Positions 45,805 through 56,620 of a stretch of DNA of 64,000 bases are shown here, in pieces. The stretch comes from Isoetes taiwanensis (lineage: Eukaryota > Streptophyta > Lycopodiopsida > Isoetales > Isoetaceae). The translations under genes and the position numbers were made by a program. Below the pieces are notes generated by a model. That model saw only the letters and a program-made list of their open reading frames with translations, was not told the DNA's origin and made no database searches. The stretch covers positions 4,256,665 through 4,320,664 of the forward strand of contig JAJEKV010000046.1 in NCBI GenBank assembly GCA_021234155.1, read 5' to 3'. Each line of letters starts with the position of its first letter. Position 1 is the stretch's first letter.

Positions 45805-46270
45805 CCTTGCAAATTGCACTAAAAATACTCTTCGAGCTTCTAGAATAAGCTTTCAATCTTCTCGCTTGGGTCTCAAGCGAAGAGAAGGCCAACGCCAAGG
45901 GAATGCAACCTCAAAGATCCGTGGCCCTCCATGTCGACATGATACATGCCCTCCGCCGAATATGGCGAGAGATCCGGCATGGTAAGAACAAAACCCTAAG
46001 TTGAAGGGTCTCCGAGCCTTGCATGTAAAAGCAAGGGAAAAATACTTTTCTTAGCATAGAATATTTTCTTATAAAAATATATATCAAAATTTATGGATTC
46101 AACCATTGGAAAGTGTCACGAAAATTAAGGTGAGCGTATGCGCACTCTAGATATACCGATTAGTACGTCTCATGGAATACTATCATCAAATCATATAAAA
46201 ACCTTAGGAAAAAAAGTATAAAAATACAAAAACAACCCCCTGTTATAATGCTACATATTCCTATGAAATA
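45805..46270 (-). other. Likely CesA 5' leader and upstream DNA
   Basis: The first roughly 180 bp upstream of the CesA ATG look like transcribed leader (no ATG between GAGGGCCACGG and the start). Further right it is AT-rich. Similarity to segment H resumes at 46271. No other gene. Confidence 0.4.
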
Positions 46271-47916
46271 CTTTCACAACGATATTCAATAGACCACATT
46301 AGTCCGATGCAGATTTTTGTGGGATAGAATGGCACTGCGACATATGATAACTAGGGCCTAAATATGCTGGTGTAGGAGGAGCTGGGACTGGTGCATATGA
46401 TAAGAAGGGCCTAACTATAGTGGTTACTATGGACTGACTGAACTACAATAGTATAGCCCCAACAACAAAGATGAGATTGTTGTTGTGCCTTCTAGGTATG
46501 CATTCGAACCTCGCCCATTTTGAGCAATTATTAAAAATTACACTCCAGTTTATCCCTCCATCTTCAACTATAGTAATAAACTTGGCATTTCGCATGGAAT
46601 GCTAGCCTTCTCTTTTTATGTTCTGGTCCCATAACCCGATTGGGTTCCCGCGGACATTAAAAACTCTCTATCTATCTATCTATCTATTTTGCATTAAATG
46701 CATCTTATATGATTGTTTTCTATCTATCTATCTCATCATTAACCTGTTGTACCCTTTCTTCATTGAATGGCATTCTTTGAGTTTTTGTTCCTAATTTGAT
46801 GCCCTTAAAAGCCTTCTTTTCTGCAGGCACTGTTATGGGCATGGAATGTCACCCTTATCTTTTGTATTAAATGGATGTTTTATGATGTGATTGTAGTTTG
46901 TAGCATGCAAAGACATACATTTCTAAGTTGGTTGTGCTTATCATTAAAGACAAGTATTCTGACAATCCACGTCTTCAAATTATATAGCAGTTATATCTTG
47001 GTAGCAAGATTCATTACAAGCAAGGCACATTAAGATTTTCTCATTCTGTCATTACACTTACATTGTTCTATCTATCTATAATGTGTTATTATATTGCAGA
47101 TCCTTATAAGCAATCCTCCCAAACATTAAATAGTCCCGACAAGCTTGCGCATCAATGTCAATTTAATTGCCTCTGATCTCATGCCATTACTTATTAGCTA
47201 GCAATCAACTATGCTGAGCTGATCATCCTAAGTTGTAATCACTTACGTAAATGTATGCCATTTTCTGCTAAAAGGAGACAAAACAGACAAACAAATGGAT
47301 TGCAAAATTTCTTATCTATGCAAATGTCTGGAATACTCTAAGCAGATGATGCTTATGGAATACATTCATTGGGTTCTATATGTATATAGAACACAAAAGA
47401 ATGGAACATAATTTACTTGCAGCAACATATGCACAATGATTAGGGTCAACGCATAGAACATGGTTGTTTTGCATTTCTTAGATATATATGCTATCTCAAT
47501 ACAACCGACATTATATGCACTACACGTCTCTTTCAGCTACTTTCTTGCATGTTGTATAATAATAACTACGAATGCATCAAAGTCGAAATGCATCCTTCCC
47601 TCCTCCATATGTTCAATTCAATTTTAACATTTTAAGATTTTAAACATTCATAGCACTTTATCTCTCTCTCAATAGTTTAGATTTGTAGTCCTCTCTCCCT
47701 AGCAACAATGCAACGAAACGAACTTCTTCCGTAACAAGATGCCATGAAGACCATATTAAACACGCGCAATGATTCAAAGCTGAAATGCATCCCTCCCTCT
47801 GAATAGGTTCAATTCAACTATAATTTTTTAAAATTTGAAACAATAACATGTTCTTCCACAATAGCTCAATAGTTCAGATACATACTCATGTCTCTCTAGC
47901 AATAACACAATGAAAG
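46271..47916. repeat. Segment H, right copy, third part
   Basis: Near-identical to 24174-25824, from CTTTCACAACGATATTC to CACAATGAAAG. It includes a LINE tail at 46621-46688. After 47916 it continues into DNA absent from the left copy, which marks the breakpoint of the duplication. Confidence 0.9.
46621..46688 (+). mobile_element. LINE/SINE-like 3' tail, duplicated with segment H
   Basis: Same as 24527-24594 with a shorter CTAT run and GGACATTAAAAA in place of GGACGTTAAAAA. Confidence 0.55.
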
Positions 47917-47990
47917 ACACACTTCAATACAATACCTGCATTTATAGGTATGTCTCTCTAGCAACAAAGCAACTAAATGAACACTTCCAC
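47575..47990. repeat. Degenerate ~190-bp direct repeats
   Basis: Words such as AAATGCATCC.TCCCTC, GTTCAATTCAA, CAATAGTT.AGAT and TCTCTAGCAACAA.GCAAC recur in order at about 47585, 47780 and 47930. The first two units are also in the left H copy (25495-25824). No coding. Confidence 0.55.
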
Positions 47991-49015
47991 TGGTAACTAC
48001 ATGCCATTCCCGATATAATACATTGTAGCTAGACATTAAAAGGCGCTTCACGTATTTATCCCCCATCCAAATCACTACTAAAGCCATGATTCATCATTTC
48101 GGTTTTCACTGCTAGACCATGTCCTTGCATAATTCGTATCATGCAAACTTCTTCACGGCCTATGTTATCTTAGACAATCACATTTTAACACCACATAATG
48201 TGCCTTGCAACATAGAAACAATTGTAGCCATATTGAGAACAAGTACATGTTTATAAAAATCCATTGACTGCTAAAGAGTATACTGATTGTTGCATTCAAG
48301 AGTGTCAGTTTATACTTCTATTTCATTTGCTTCTTCTACATCCTGTAGGGCTCAAGGTCACATTAAGTTGAAGATTCCTATATCAAAATTTTATCCAATC
48401 TAGCAAAATTAAATTCATCTCACCACTAATCATCTCACACCTGTTGTAGATCGATCTCAAACCATGAAAATAATTGCAACATTTCCTAGCCAACAACCAA
48501 ACAACCACCCCTCCCCTTCAAATCGTTACTAAAGCCCGGCAACGTCGGGCACCATAACTAGTTGAAGTTAAGATGCTAAATAAACTATAATATGGAATTT
48601 CACTAAGAAACATATGTGGAGTTAAGGTGAGACACATTAATCTCCTAGTTTGAATAGTAAGAGGATGTATGCCAAGGACGGCCTAGAAAAGATTATGGAG
48701 GCTTCTGGAGCATGGCAATGGTATGGAGTTGTTTTGGCCAAATAAAATGCTAAGCTATGGAATTGATTTATTAGTAAGAAAAAAATCCAACATATTAAAC
48801 TGCATATGAGTATTTTGTGAAATGTTCACTCTTATGGAGGAAGTGACTGGGGGAAATGCTAGACCTTTTATGTGCTCTTGTATAATGTATCTAGACATAC
48901 TATAATGCTTGGAAACCATGGTTATGTGTCACGGTTGCATTATATTAGCATGTTCTTGTTGATTAGACATCATGATGTGGTAGCACATGAATGTGATTTG
49001 TTCTCTATGATATCG
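47917..49015. other. No gene; holds a Helitron-like terminus
   Basis: AT-rich DNA without supported coding. The hairpin-CTAG structure at 48534-48561 is listed separately. Confidence 0.4.
48534..48561 (+). mobile_element. Helitron-like 3' terminus
   Basis: GCCCGGC-AAC-GTCGGGC forms a 7-bp stem (one G-T pair) with a 3-nt loop, followed after 7 nt by CTAG and then T. A GC-rich hairpin shortly before CTRR, inserted before T, is the plant Helitron 3' end. The 5' TC end and any Rep/helicase gene were not found, so only the terminus is claimed. The element could extend left into the H segment. Confidence 0.55.
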
Positions 49016-49072
49016 TTGAATTGAATTGAATTGAATATATTTTTATCGCCCATCAACTGGCCTATGGGATCC
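49016..49072 (-). mobile_element. LINE 3' tail with (TTCAA)n end
   Basis: The reverse complement reads GGATCCCATAGGCCAGTTGA, TGGGCGATAAAAATATATTC and then (AATTC)n. Same tail family as 32752 and 62405 with yet another microsatellite. Confidence 0.6.
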
Positions 49073-49116
49073 GCATTGTTCTATGTTGTCATTCATATAT
49101 ATGCATGAGAAATGCA

Positions 49117-50737
49117 TGTGACGCTCCCTGCTAAACATACGGCGCCCGGCCGTACACTCGGCAGAAATCCCCCATCCTCGGCCACCGTCTGGGCCCTTCG
49201 TCTACTCCGCAAGACTCGAGGTGACTCCTAGTGCGGGGAAGGGAATCAAGGCGTCTTGGCGCCCCCTTCCCCTATGGGCTCCTATAACTTGGCCGGAAGC
49301 GATAACACGTCGTAACTAGCATCAAACATATACAAATACTACCTCGAAGGGTAGTGCATCACGCATATACCAATGCAAAGATGATAAGCACAAACCGTGA
49401 AACATGAGAGCTCCTACCCCGGCTCAGACTCGTAAGGAGGATGACTGACCGGCCTAGGTCTCAAGATAGAGAGCACCGAGTCATGGCAATGGCAGGGCTG
49501 GCATAGAACAATGGCTAGGGTTGACCACTCCATCCGCCCCTCGGGTGTGCATACTTTGCAGATGGGCTAAATCAGGCTCGACGGGGACTCTAGCCTTCGG
49601 ATCACGCAATCGTGGCATCACCCACCGGGACTACTCGAGTTGCATCTCCCTGGTCGGCCCGAGGCGAGGAAGGGTTGCATCTCCCCTTCGGGGATCTAGA
49701 GGTGCTGGTGGCTAGAGAATCGCGGGCTTACACACGATTCGCTCCCCAACTGAACCCCCAAAGCGAGAGCCAAGCTGACACTTGCGGCTCTCGAGGCGGC
49801 GACACCATTGCCCGGGAGGTGTCGGACCCATGCTCGGCCCCTGCGAAGTGACCGACCATAAGCCTAGCCCACTATGGGATCCCCCGGCCCCCACTTTCGG
49901 CGGGGATCCTCCCTCCATTTCCCTCTAGCCCGTTGTATGGTGCTGAGTCATATCATAGCCTCAATAGCCCGGGTGGGCTCCTATGCACAGCCGCATCTAA
50001 TAGGAACTAAAAGGGATCTACTCTAGGAACATACTACATATGGCCCTAGGTCTCTACCCCCCCTTCCCAATACAAGAGGAGCACACATGATCAACCAACA
50101 TCACATAATCATCATATCCTAAGAATGATCATAAGAAGAACATCTTAACCTAATCATACAATCTAACTAATGGTTAGGGTTCATTGATTAGGGTTCAAGA
50201 TGTTGAATCTGGGTTCTAGGATGGCTCTACTCTAGATACAAGATACTAGCATATCTGGAATGCTAATTCCAGATAAGCTATCACAACTACTATCCTACAT
50301 ACCTGCTCCTGAAGCTCTCCCTCCAGATCCGTGCGCATCCATGGTCTCCGACTCCCAAGCTGCTGCTCCTACTCCAAGAACGCTGGTCTACCCTGGGGCT
50401 CTTTGCACCAGCCTATGCCTAACAAGCGATGTTCAAAGCGGGTTTTTGAGCAGTAGGTGAGTCTCTGGGTGCTAGGGCTGGAAAAGAGGCCTAGGGTTAG
50501 GGTTTAGGCCTATATAAGCTAGGTCCACCTAGGATGCCACGTGGCGCCAATGGGGTGAGTCCTGTGTGGCGGTGCCCCAATAGGTTAAGGCCACGTGGAT
50601 CATGGCTTAACCTATGGTTGGCTAAGTTATGAAAATAACTTGGCCATGCCTATGGTATACAAGGCTATGAATGATAGATTATAGTATAGTGATCGATCCA
50701 GAATATAACGTATTTATGACGATATTCCCCGACCACA
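49117..50737 (-). repeat. Chromovirus left LTR (3' LTR)
   Basis: About 1.62 kb. It contains two G-box palindromes (CCACGTGG) near 50538 and 50592 and a TATATAAG/CTTATATA box near 50512. It matches the right LTR except for many short differences concentrated in GC-rich stretches. Its inner end is GACCACA where the right LTR has GACCGTCACA. Short frames inside it are not genes. Confidence 0.9.
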
Positions 50738-51601
50738 TTCTCCCCAGGACAATGTCGTCTCAAGATTGCGCTAAAAGGTGACGATCCTACCTTATGCCTG
50801 CAAAACAAAACATGTCATAACCTTTAATTTAGTTTAGCAATCGAGTTTTATTAGTTAAAAGGTCAAAATTTAGGCTATATTTGTACTTATACAAAATTAT
50901 ATAGCCTTAACATAGTTATTTCTTATAATAATTCAAACTACTATTATAAGAGTTATTAGGTTCATAATCTAAATTATGGCTCCCCTATCTTCTAAATGTC
51001 GCTCCTCGTTCAAGTCCACCTTCTACTTGCGCAAAAGGAGCACATTACGTTAGTTTAGTTAATAATTTGTGGTTTTAGGGGACCACCCCCTTACCTCCTT
51101 GAGCCGAATCCTGACTCAAGGTTGTCCTACTACCTTGCCCAAGATCATGGCCCTTTCGGATTTGAGCTTAAGGATCATTTAAGATGCTCCCATCATTGCC
51201 CATGATCGAAGTGCTACCTTGTACTTTGCTTTACAGGTCTTGTCGAAAGTACCCTAGTGCATCATGCCCCACAGGTTTGAGCTAGGAACGTCTACATCCG
51301 ATCCCATCATCGGCGCATGATCACTTTAACCTTCACCATGACCCTCCTACGGCCCGGTGTGCGTATTCCCGCATCGTGGCATAGAGATCATCCGTCGATG
51401 TCCCATCATCGCCCACCATGCCTCATCCTCACTCACATGACCCTAATGGTCATGCGCACCTCTTGGTGCGTGCGTGTGGCCTAGAGAATGCCTTAAAGGC
51501 GTGTCCCATCATCGCCCACCGCGATCCAAGGTTCTGGCACATGCACCCTACTAATTAGAATGCATGCGCCCGGGGCTTAAGGCTAACCAACAACATACTA
51601 G
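50738..51601 (-). other. Chromovirus polypurine tract and 3' untranslated part
   Basis: The polypurine tract in reverse complement is CTGGGGAGAA immediately beside the LTR (about 50738-50748). The rest, up to the end of the pol frame at 51602, has no gene. GTCCCATCATCGCCCACC recurs near 51400 and 51505. Confidence 0.65.
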
Positions 51602-54413
51602 CTAACCACGGCAAGTCGGGGTGACCAAGTGGAGACGACTTCGCCCATCAAACTCCTTCATAAACTCTGGGTATTGCTTCTCCAAATCTTGCTTTAATAC
51701 CCATGTCGCATCTTCCACAGGTAGGTGCTTCCACTTAACCAAATATTGGAGGAACTGAGACCTCCTAGTCTTCTTAAATGACTTATCAAGAAGCAATTCA
51801 GGCACTATTTCTACTTGCTCTTCCGTCATTTCCAACAAAGTTGGAGTATCCAAAACCTCCTCAGGGTTAGGATTGTGCCTTTTTAATAAACTTACGTGGA
51901 AGACCTTGTGAACCTTGAGATGGGCTGGAAGATCCAACTTGTAGGCTTGAGAGCCCACTCTCTCCAAAATCTTGAACGGACCAGCCCACCTAGGGGCGAG
52001 CTTCTTACAACTCCCAATCCGAAGCTTGGCTTGCTTCACCTTGATCTTCAACCAGACGCTATCGCCTACCTTGAACTCTCTTACGGTCCTATGCTTGTCG
52101 GCTACACTCTTTTGCCGACTTCTTGCTGCCAATAAGTAACCCCTTACTTCTTCTACTAGTGGCGCATATCCCCTAACATCTGCTGGGACACTTCTACCTT
52201 GGACACAGGATTTATTGCCGTGTGTCAGGGGTTAAACGGGTACCCGTAATTCACCATGAAAGGAGACATCACGAGATGACTCCGCTTGCACTGTTGTGGC
52301 GAATTCCACCAAGTGAATGTACTCATCCCACTTGGACTGCTTGTTCCACACATAGCTTGAAGCATGTCTTCGATGATCAGGTCGTCCTCTCCGTCGGCCA
52401 TCTGTTTGGGGATGATATACGTGCTCATGGAGAGCTTCGTCTGAATGGTTGCTAAAGAGATCCCGCCAAAAGGCACTCATAAACTTAGAATCTCTATCAG
52501 ATATTATCTCGAGGCATGCCATGGAGCACGAAAATCTCCCTTACAAATAACTTGGCATTATCTAATGCGGTGTCGGTAGTCTTGCAAGGCACAAATGTGC
52601 CATCTTAGATAACTTATCTCGACAACCATCAATGCATCCTTGCCTCGAAGAGTTCTAGGGGCCCCCTGTAATGAAATCCATGCTTATGACCTCCCGCCGC
52701 ATTTGGCACCCCAATGGCTCAAGAGCACACGGAATCGAAGTTGCTCCGCTTTGGTCATGAGCCTGGCAATCCCGAATATATGCAGCTATCTGCCTCTTCA
52801 TTCCCGGCGAGTAACTACTTGAATCTTGAAATAGGTCTTCATGAAGCCAGCATGCCCTGCTATTGGGCTGTTATGTGTGTCATGAAGAATTAACTTCCTT
52901 ACCCCTGACGATTCGGGCACACACAACTTATGCTTGTGATACAGCAGGTTGCCTTCCTTCTTATAATGCTTGAAGGCTTCCGCTCTTTATCTGTTGCGGC
53001 TTCCTTGGAAAGGCTTTCCCACACCTCCTTGAAGTCCACATCCGTTGGCAAGGACTCCTCAATCTTCTTGCCAAACTCACTTTCGAAAGAGTGGAAATCG
53101 CATTACAATCGTCCTTGTGCGAAATGGTCTCTGGAGAGGGCATCTGCTACCACATTAAGCTTACCAGGCTTATATACAATATGAAAAATCGTACTCCTCA
53201 AGGAATTCCATCCACCTCCTTTGCCTTAAGTTGAGGAGTGGTGGGTGAAAAGATCTTGAAGGCTCGGTGATCGATTATCCAACTGAAACTTCCTTCCAGC
53301 AGATAATGCCTCCATATCCTCAATGCCCCGACAATGGCTAGCAGCTCACGATCATGGGTTGGGTAAGCGTTGCTTTCGGTGTCGTTCATCTTCTTAAAGT
53401 CGTGGCGACTACCCTTCCTTCTTGCATCAAGACTGCCTCATTTGCTATCTTACTTGCATCTGTTGCTACCAACTTATCTTTACTTTCGGATCCGGGAGAA
53501 CAAGCACCTGGTCTTTGTTGTTAAAAGGCCTCTTTAAGCTTCTCGAAGAAGCTTGGACTTTCTCTAACCAATGGCTAGTCAATCCTTAATCTTCTTGGCC
53601 TTAGTGAGGTCCGACAAAGGGGGCCCACTTAGCAAAGTCCTTCCACGAACTTTTACGTAATATCCGCCAACCCGAGAAAGCTTCTTACTTACGCTACATT
53701 CCTTGGGCTGGCCAATCGACTATTGCCTCAATCTTAGATGGATCCGTGGAGATTCCCTCGGATGTTACCACATGCCCCAAATACTCCCTTTCGGCACATT
53801 TGCAAAGTGGCACCAGAGAGCTTCCCATACAACCTATGGACGTCTCAACTTCTCCAACACTTTCTGAGATCGACGACAATGCTCTTCGAGGGACTTGCGA
53901 GATTAGAATGTCGTCGAAGAAGACAATAACAAACTCATCCAAGAAGTCTCACGAAGATGTCGTTCATGAGGCGCATAAACGTTCTTTGGAGCATTGATAG
54001 TCCAAAGGGCATTCTTTGTAAACTCAAAGTGACCATACCGCGTTAAAGCGGTCTTATGGATATCCTCTTCTTTTATTCTTATCCGGTGGTATCCGACCTC
54101 AAATCAATTTTAGAGAATACCTTTGCTCCTTGTGGCTGATCCATTAGGGTTAAACGCCTTTTGGCAATGCATACACATTCTTAATCGTCCTTATTAAAGG
54201 CTGGCGATAGTCTATGCACATTCTTAAGCTCCCATCTTTCTTCTTTACAAAGAGTATAGGTGCCCCAAAAGGAGACACACTTGCTCTTATAAAGCCAAGC
54301 TCAAGCAACTCCTGAAGCTGCTTCTTGAGCTCAATCAATTCTGGGGTGCTCATTCTATATGGCGCCTTACTGGTAGGCTTCGCATCTGGAGCCAATGTGA
54401 TCTCACATTCCAC
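51602..54413 (-). pseudogene. Chromovirus pol: RT, RNase H, integrase, chromodomain
   Basis: Minus strand. RT entry is [20 protein letters not shown], then [20 protein letters not shown], a catalytic box as IVFFDDILIS, and REYLGHVVTSEGISTDPSKI. RNase H reads YPTHDRELLAIVGALRIWRH. The integrase zinc domain (HKLCVPESSGVRKLILHDTH) and core (IISDRDSKFMSAFW, YHPQTDG) follow. The last 176-codon frame (51602-52132) carries the GPY/F-type region (WAGPFKILERVGSQAYKLDL) and a chromodomain (LQYLVKWKHLPVEDATWV), typical of chromoviruses that target heterochromatin. RT and integrase are split by many 1-5 bp indels, so pol cannot be read through; the chromodomain end is intact. Confidence 0.92.
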
Positions 54414-54480
54414 GCCCTATAAGGTGGCGTTTGCGGATTTCATCCAGGAAATACATCCTTGAACTCTGAAATAAGCCTTG

Positions 54481-56298
54481 CTATGCGCACGGGCTGGCCC
54501 GATTTCCCTTTGGGTCACTTCCGTCCTGCTTGCCTGGCTCAACTGATTCCATCCTCAAGATGTAATCCACCTTATTCCTTTCTATACTTTTCCTTAGCTG
54601 CTTCAAAGAAATACACTGCATGGGAGAATCTAGCTTCTTACCTTTGACTATCAACTTGCTGCCGTCTGGTGCCGTCATGGTGACTTCATTCCGGTCACAA
54701 TCAATTACTGCTTTAGCTGGCTTCAAGAATTCCATTCCCACAATAAGATCATACCTTCCGATATCCATGACTTCAGCTCCCATCGGCCACTTAGCCCCAC
54801 TAAGGTCTATGTCAAAGATGATTCTCCTGCCCCTTGTGTGCCGAATGGCGCCGTTTGCCATAGCTACTGGCCTTGGCTTAGACTTTAATACCTTGTTCTT
54901 CATTAGAGCAGCCAATCTAGGAGATGCAAAATTATGAGAGCTACCTGTATCTATGAGGACTACATATGGATTACTATCTATGATCCCATCAGCCGCGATG
55001 ACAGTCGACTGATTCTCAATATCACCTGTCTCAATGTTTGCACATATGTGGCACTCACCATCTATGAAGTCCTGGGCCTCCTGCTGGTCGTCGTCCTCGT
55101 CCGCTTCTGTTGGGGAGTCCCAATCCACCAGTTCTGCCAAGGCTGCTTGCATGACGAATGGGCAATCATGCGTTCGGTGCCCTGGCTGGAAGCACCTGAA
55201 ACATAACTTTTTCTCAATGCATTCTTGTCTCTTTTCCTTCGGCAGACTGTCTAGGAGACGCTTAAGAGCACTGCCCCCTGATGCATTCTGTGGCTTACGG
55301 TCCCCAAAAGCTTTGTTCTGACCCTTACCTTGCTGCTGACCTCCTGATGGTGTGGCTGCTGATTGCTTACCCTGATATTGCCCCTGATACTGCCCTGTAC
55401 TCTTACCCCTGAAGGTTGACTGCTTCTCTGCTGGAGTTGCTGGTGCCTCCTCCAAACTTATAGCTTTATCTTCGGCCTCTGCAACTGACCTTGGGTTGAT
55501 TGCTCTAACAAGTCTCTTGATATTGCTGTTCAACCCCTCAATGTAAGTGTCCACTGCTTGCCTTTCTGAGACTCCAGGAACATGGAGCCTAAGCCTCATG
55601 AATTCTTCGGTATACTTAGCCACTGATAAGCTACCCTGATTCAACCTGTAAAACTGCTGGATCTGTCTACTAGTATGAGACCTTGGCACATAGTGCTTGC
55701 GGAAAGCCTTGCTGAAGGTCTTAAACCTGCAGTTGTTCCTCTTCAGCTTGTTGGATTTAGCATATCCCTTCCACCAGATCCTTGCCGGTCCAATAAGGTT
55801 AGCTGTAGCAACTTTCCCTATGTCCTTGTCCTTCATACCGTATGAGTTGCCAAATTCTTCCATTTCATCAAGCCATGCTTCAGCTTCCATGCCTGATCTG
55901 TCTTTCCCTGAGAACTGGCCGAGCTTCCTTGTCTTCCATACATTGCTCATAGCACTATCCACCTTTTTCTGATAGTCATCTGTCTTTCTTGCTCTTTTCC
56001 TTGCTTTAGGTGTTCCAGCCTGACTGTCGGAGCTAGAGCTGTCCTCACTGGAAGAGCTGTCTGATGAGCTGGAGCTAGATGATGATGGACTCCTGGTTCT
56101 CCTCTTCCTTCTCCTATCCCTGACGTTCCCCTGGTTGCCCTCCCCTTCCTGATGAGGGACTTCGTCACCACCCGGAAAACAAGGTGGAGGTAGAGGACCA
56201 TCTTCCTGCTCATTCATCAGCGGTGCCGCCCAGTTGATGAGGTTTTGCATCTGGTTCCTCATCTGCACCAGCCTTGCGTTGATTGCCTCTGGTGTCAT
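54481..56298 (-). CDS. gag: Chromovirus gag and aspartic protease
   Basis: 605 codons from the first in-frame ATG (56298). The frame is open for about 120 bp upstream, back to a TTGCAG acceptor-like site near 56403, without any ATG, so a spliced 5' end is possible. An arginine/serine-rich stretch (DRRRKRRTRSPSSSSSSSS) precedes the capsid-like domain at about residues 139-288 (WLDEMEEFGNSYGMKDKDIG, ARIWWKGY, YVPRSHTSRQIQQFYRLNQG). A CCHC knuckle (CFRCFQPGHRTHDC) is at about 366-379. The protease has VVLIDTGSSHNFASP near 450 and YDLIVGMEFLKPAKAVIDCD. The frame is intact and ends 67 bp before the RT frame begins, so pol expression would need a frameshift or separate mechanism, or the gap reflects indels. 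Confidence 0.93.
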   Translation of the reverse strand: MTPEAINARLVQMRNQMQNLINWAAPLMNEQEDGPLPPPCFPGGDEVPHQEGEGNQGNVRDRRRKRRTRSPSSSSSSSSDSSSSEDSSSSDSQAGTPKARKRARKTDDYQKKVDSAMSNVWKTRKLGQFSGKDRSGMEAEAWLDEMEEFGNSYGMKDKDIGKVATANLIGPARIWWKGYAKSNKLKRNNCRFKTFSKAFRKHYVPRSHTSRQIQQFYRLNQGSLSVAKYTEEFMRLRLHVPGVSERQAVDTYIEGLNSNIKRLVRAINPRSVAEAEDKAISLEEAPATPAEKQSTFRGKSTGQYQGQYQGKQSAATPSGGQQQGKGQNKAFGDRKPQNASGGSALKRLLDSLPKEKRQECIEKKLCFRCFQPGHRTHDCPFVMQAALAELVDWDSPTEADEDDDQQEAQDFIDGECHICANIETGDIENQSTVIAADGIIDSNPYVVLIDTGSSHNFASPRLAALMKNKVLKSKPRPVAMANGAIRHTRGRRIIFDIDLSGAKWPMGAEVMDIGRYDLIVGMEFLKPAKAVIDCDRNEVTMTAPDGSKLIVKGKKLDSPMQCISLKQLRKSIERNKVDYILRMESVEPGKQDGSDPKGNRASPCA

Positions 56299-56620
56299 AT
56301 CCTGCTCAAAATCCTCTTGTTCTCTGCCAAACAAATTCCTTGGTACCCAATTGCGTGGTCGGTGCTGGTCTTGAGATCCTGCACTTGAGTTCCTTGCTGC
56401 AAGGATTGATCATCAATACATTTTATTTGGGTTAGATGTTGATCAATTTTACTTGCAATTGAAATATGTTTAGTTATAAGAAATCATATAAAGCCTTACA
56501 TTTGCAAAACATTTAATAGCCATTAATACATAAGGACTACATGATAAAGTAGATATATCTTAGCACAATGGGTACAAAAACATTTAGCACAAAACTTAAA
56601 AAAAAAAATTTCACAACTAT
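56299..56620 (-). other. Spacer between the 509-codon ORF and gag
   Basis: Contains a candidate 3' splice site (CAATCCTTGCAG|CAAGG) near 56403, after which the gag frame is open. Otherwise A/T-rich with no gene. Confidence 0.45.
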
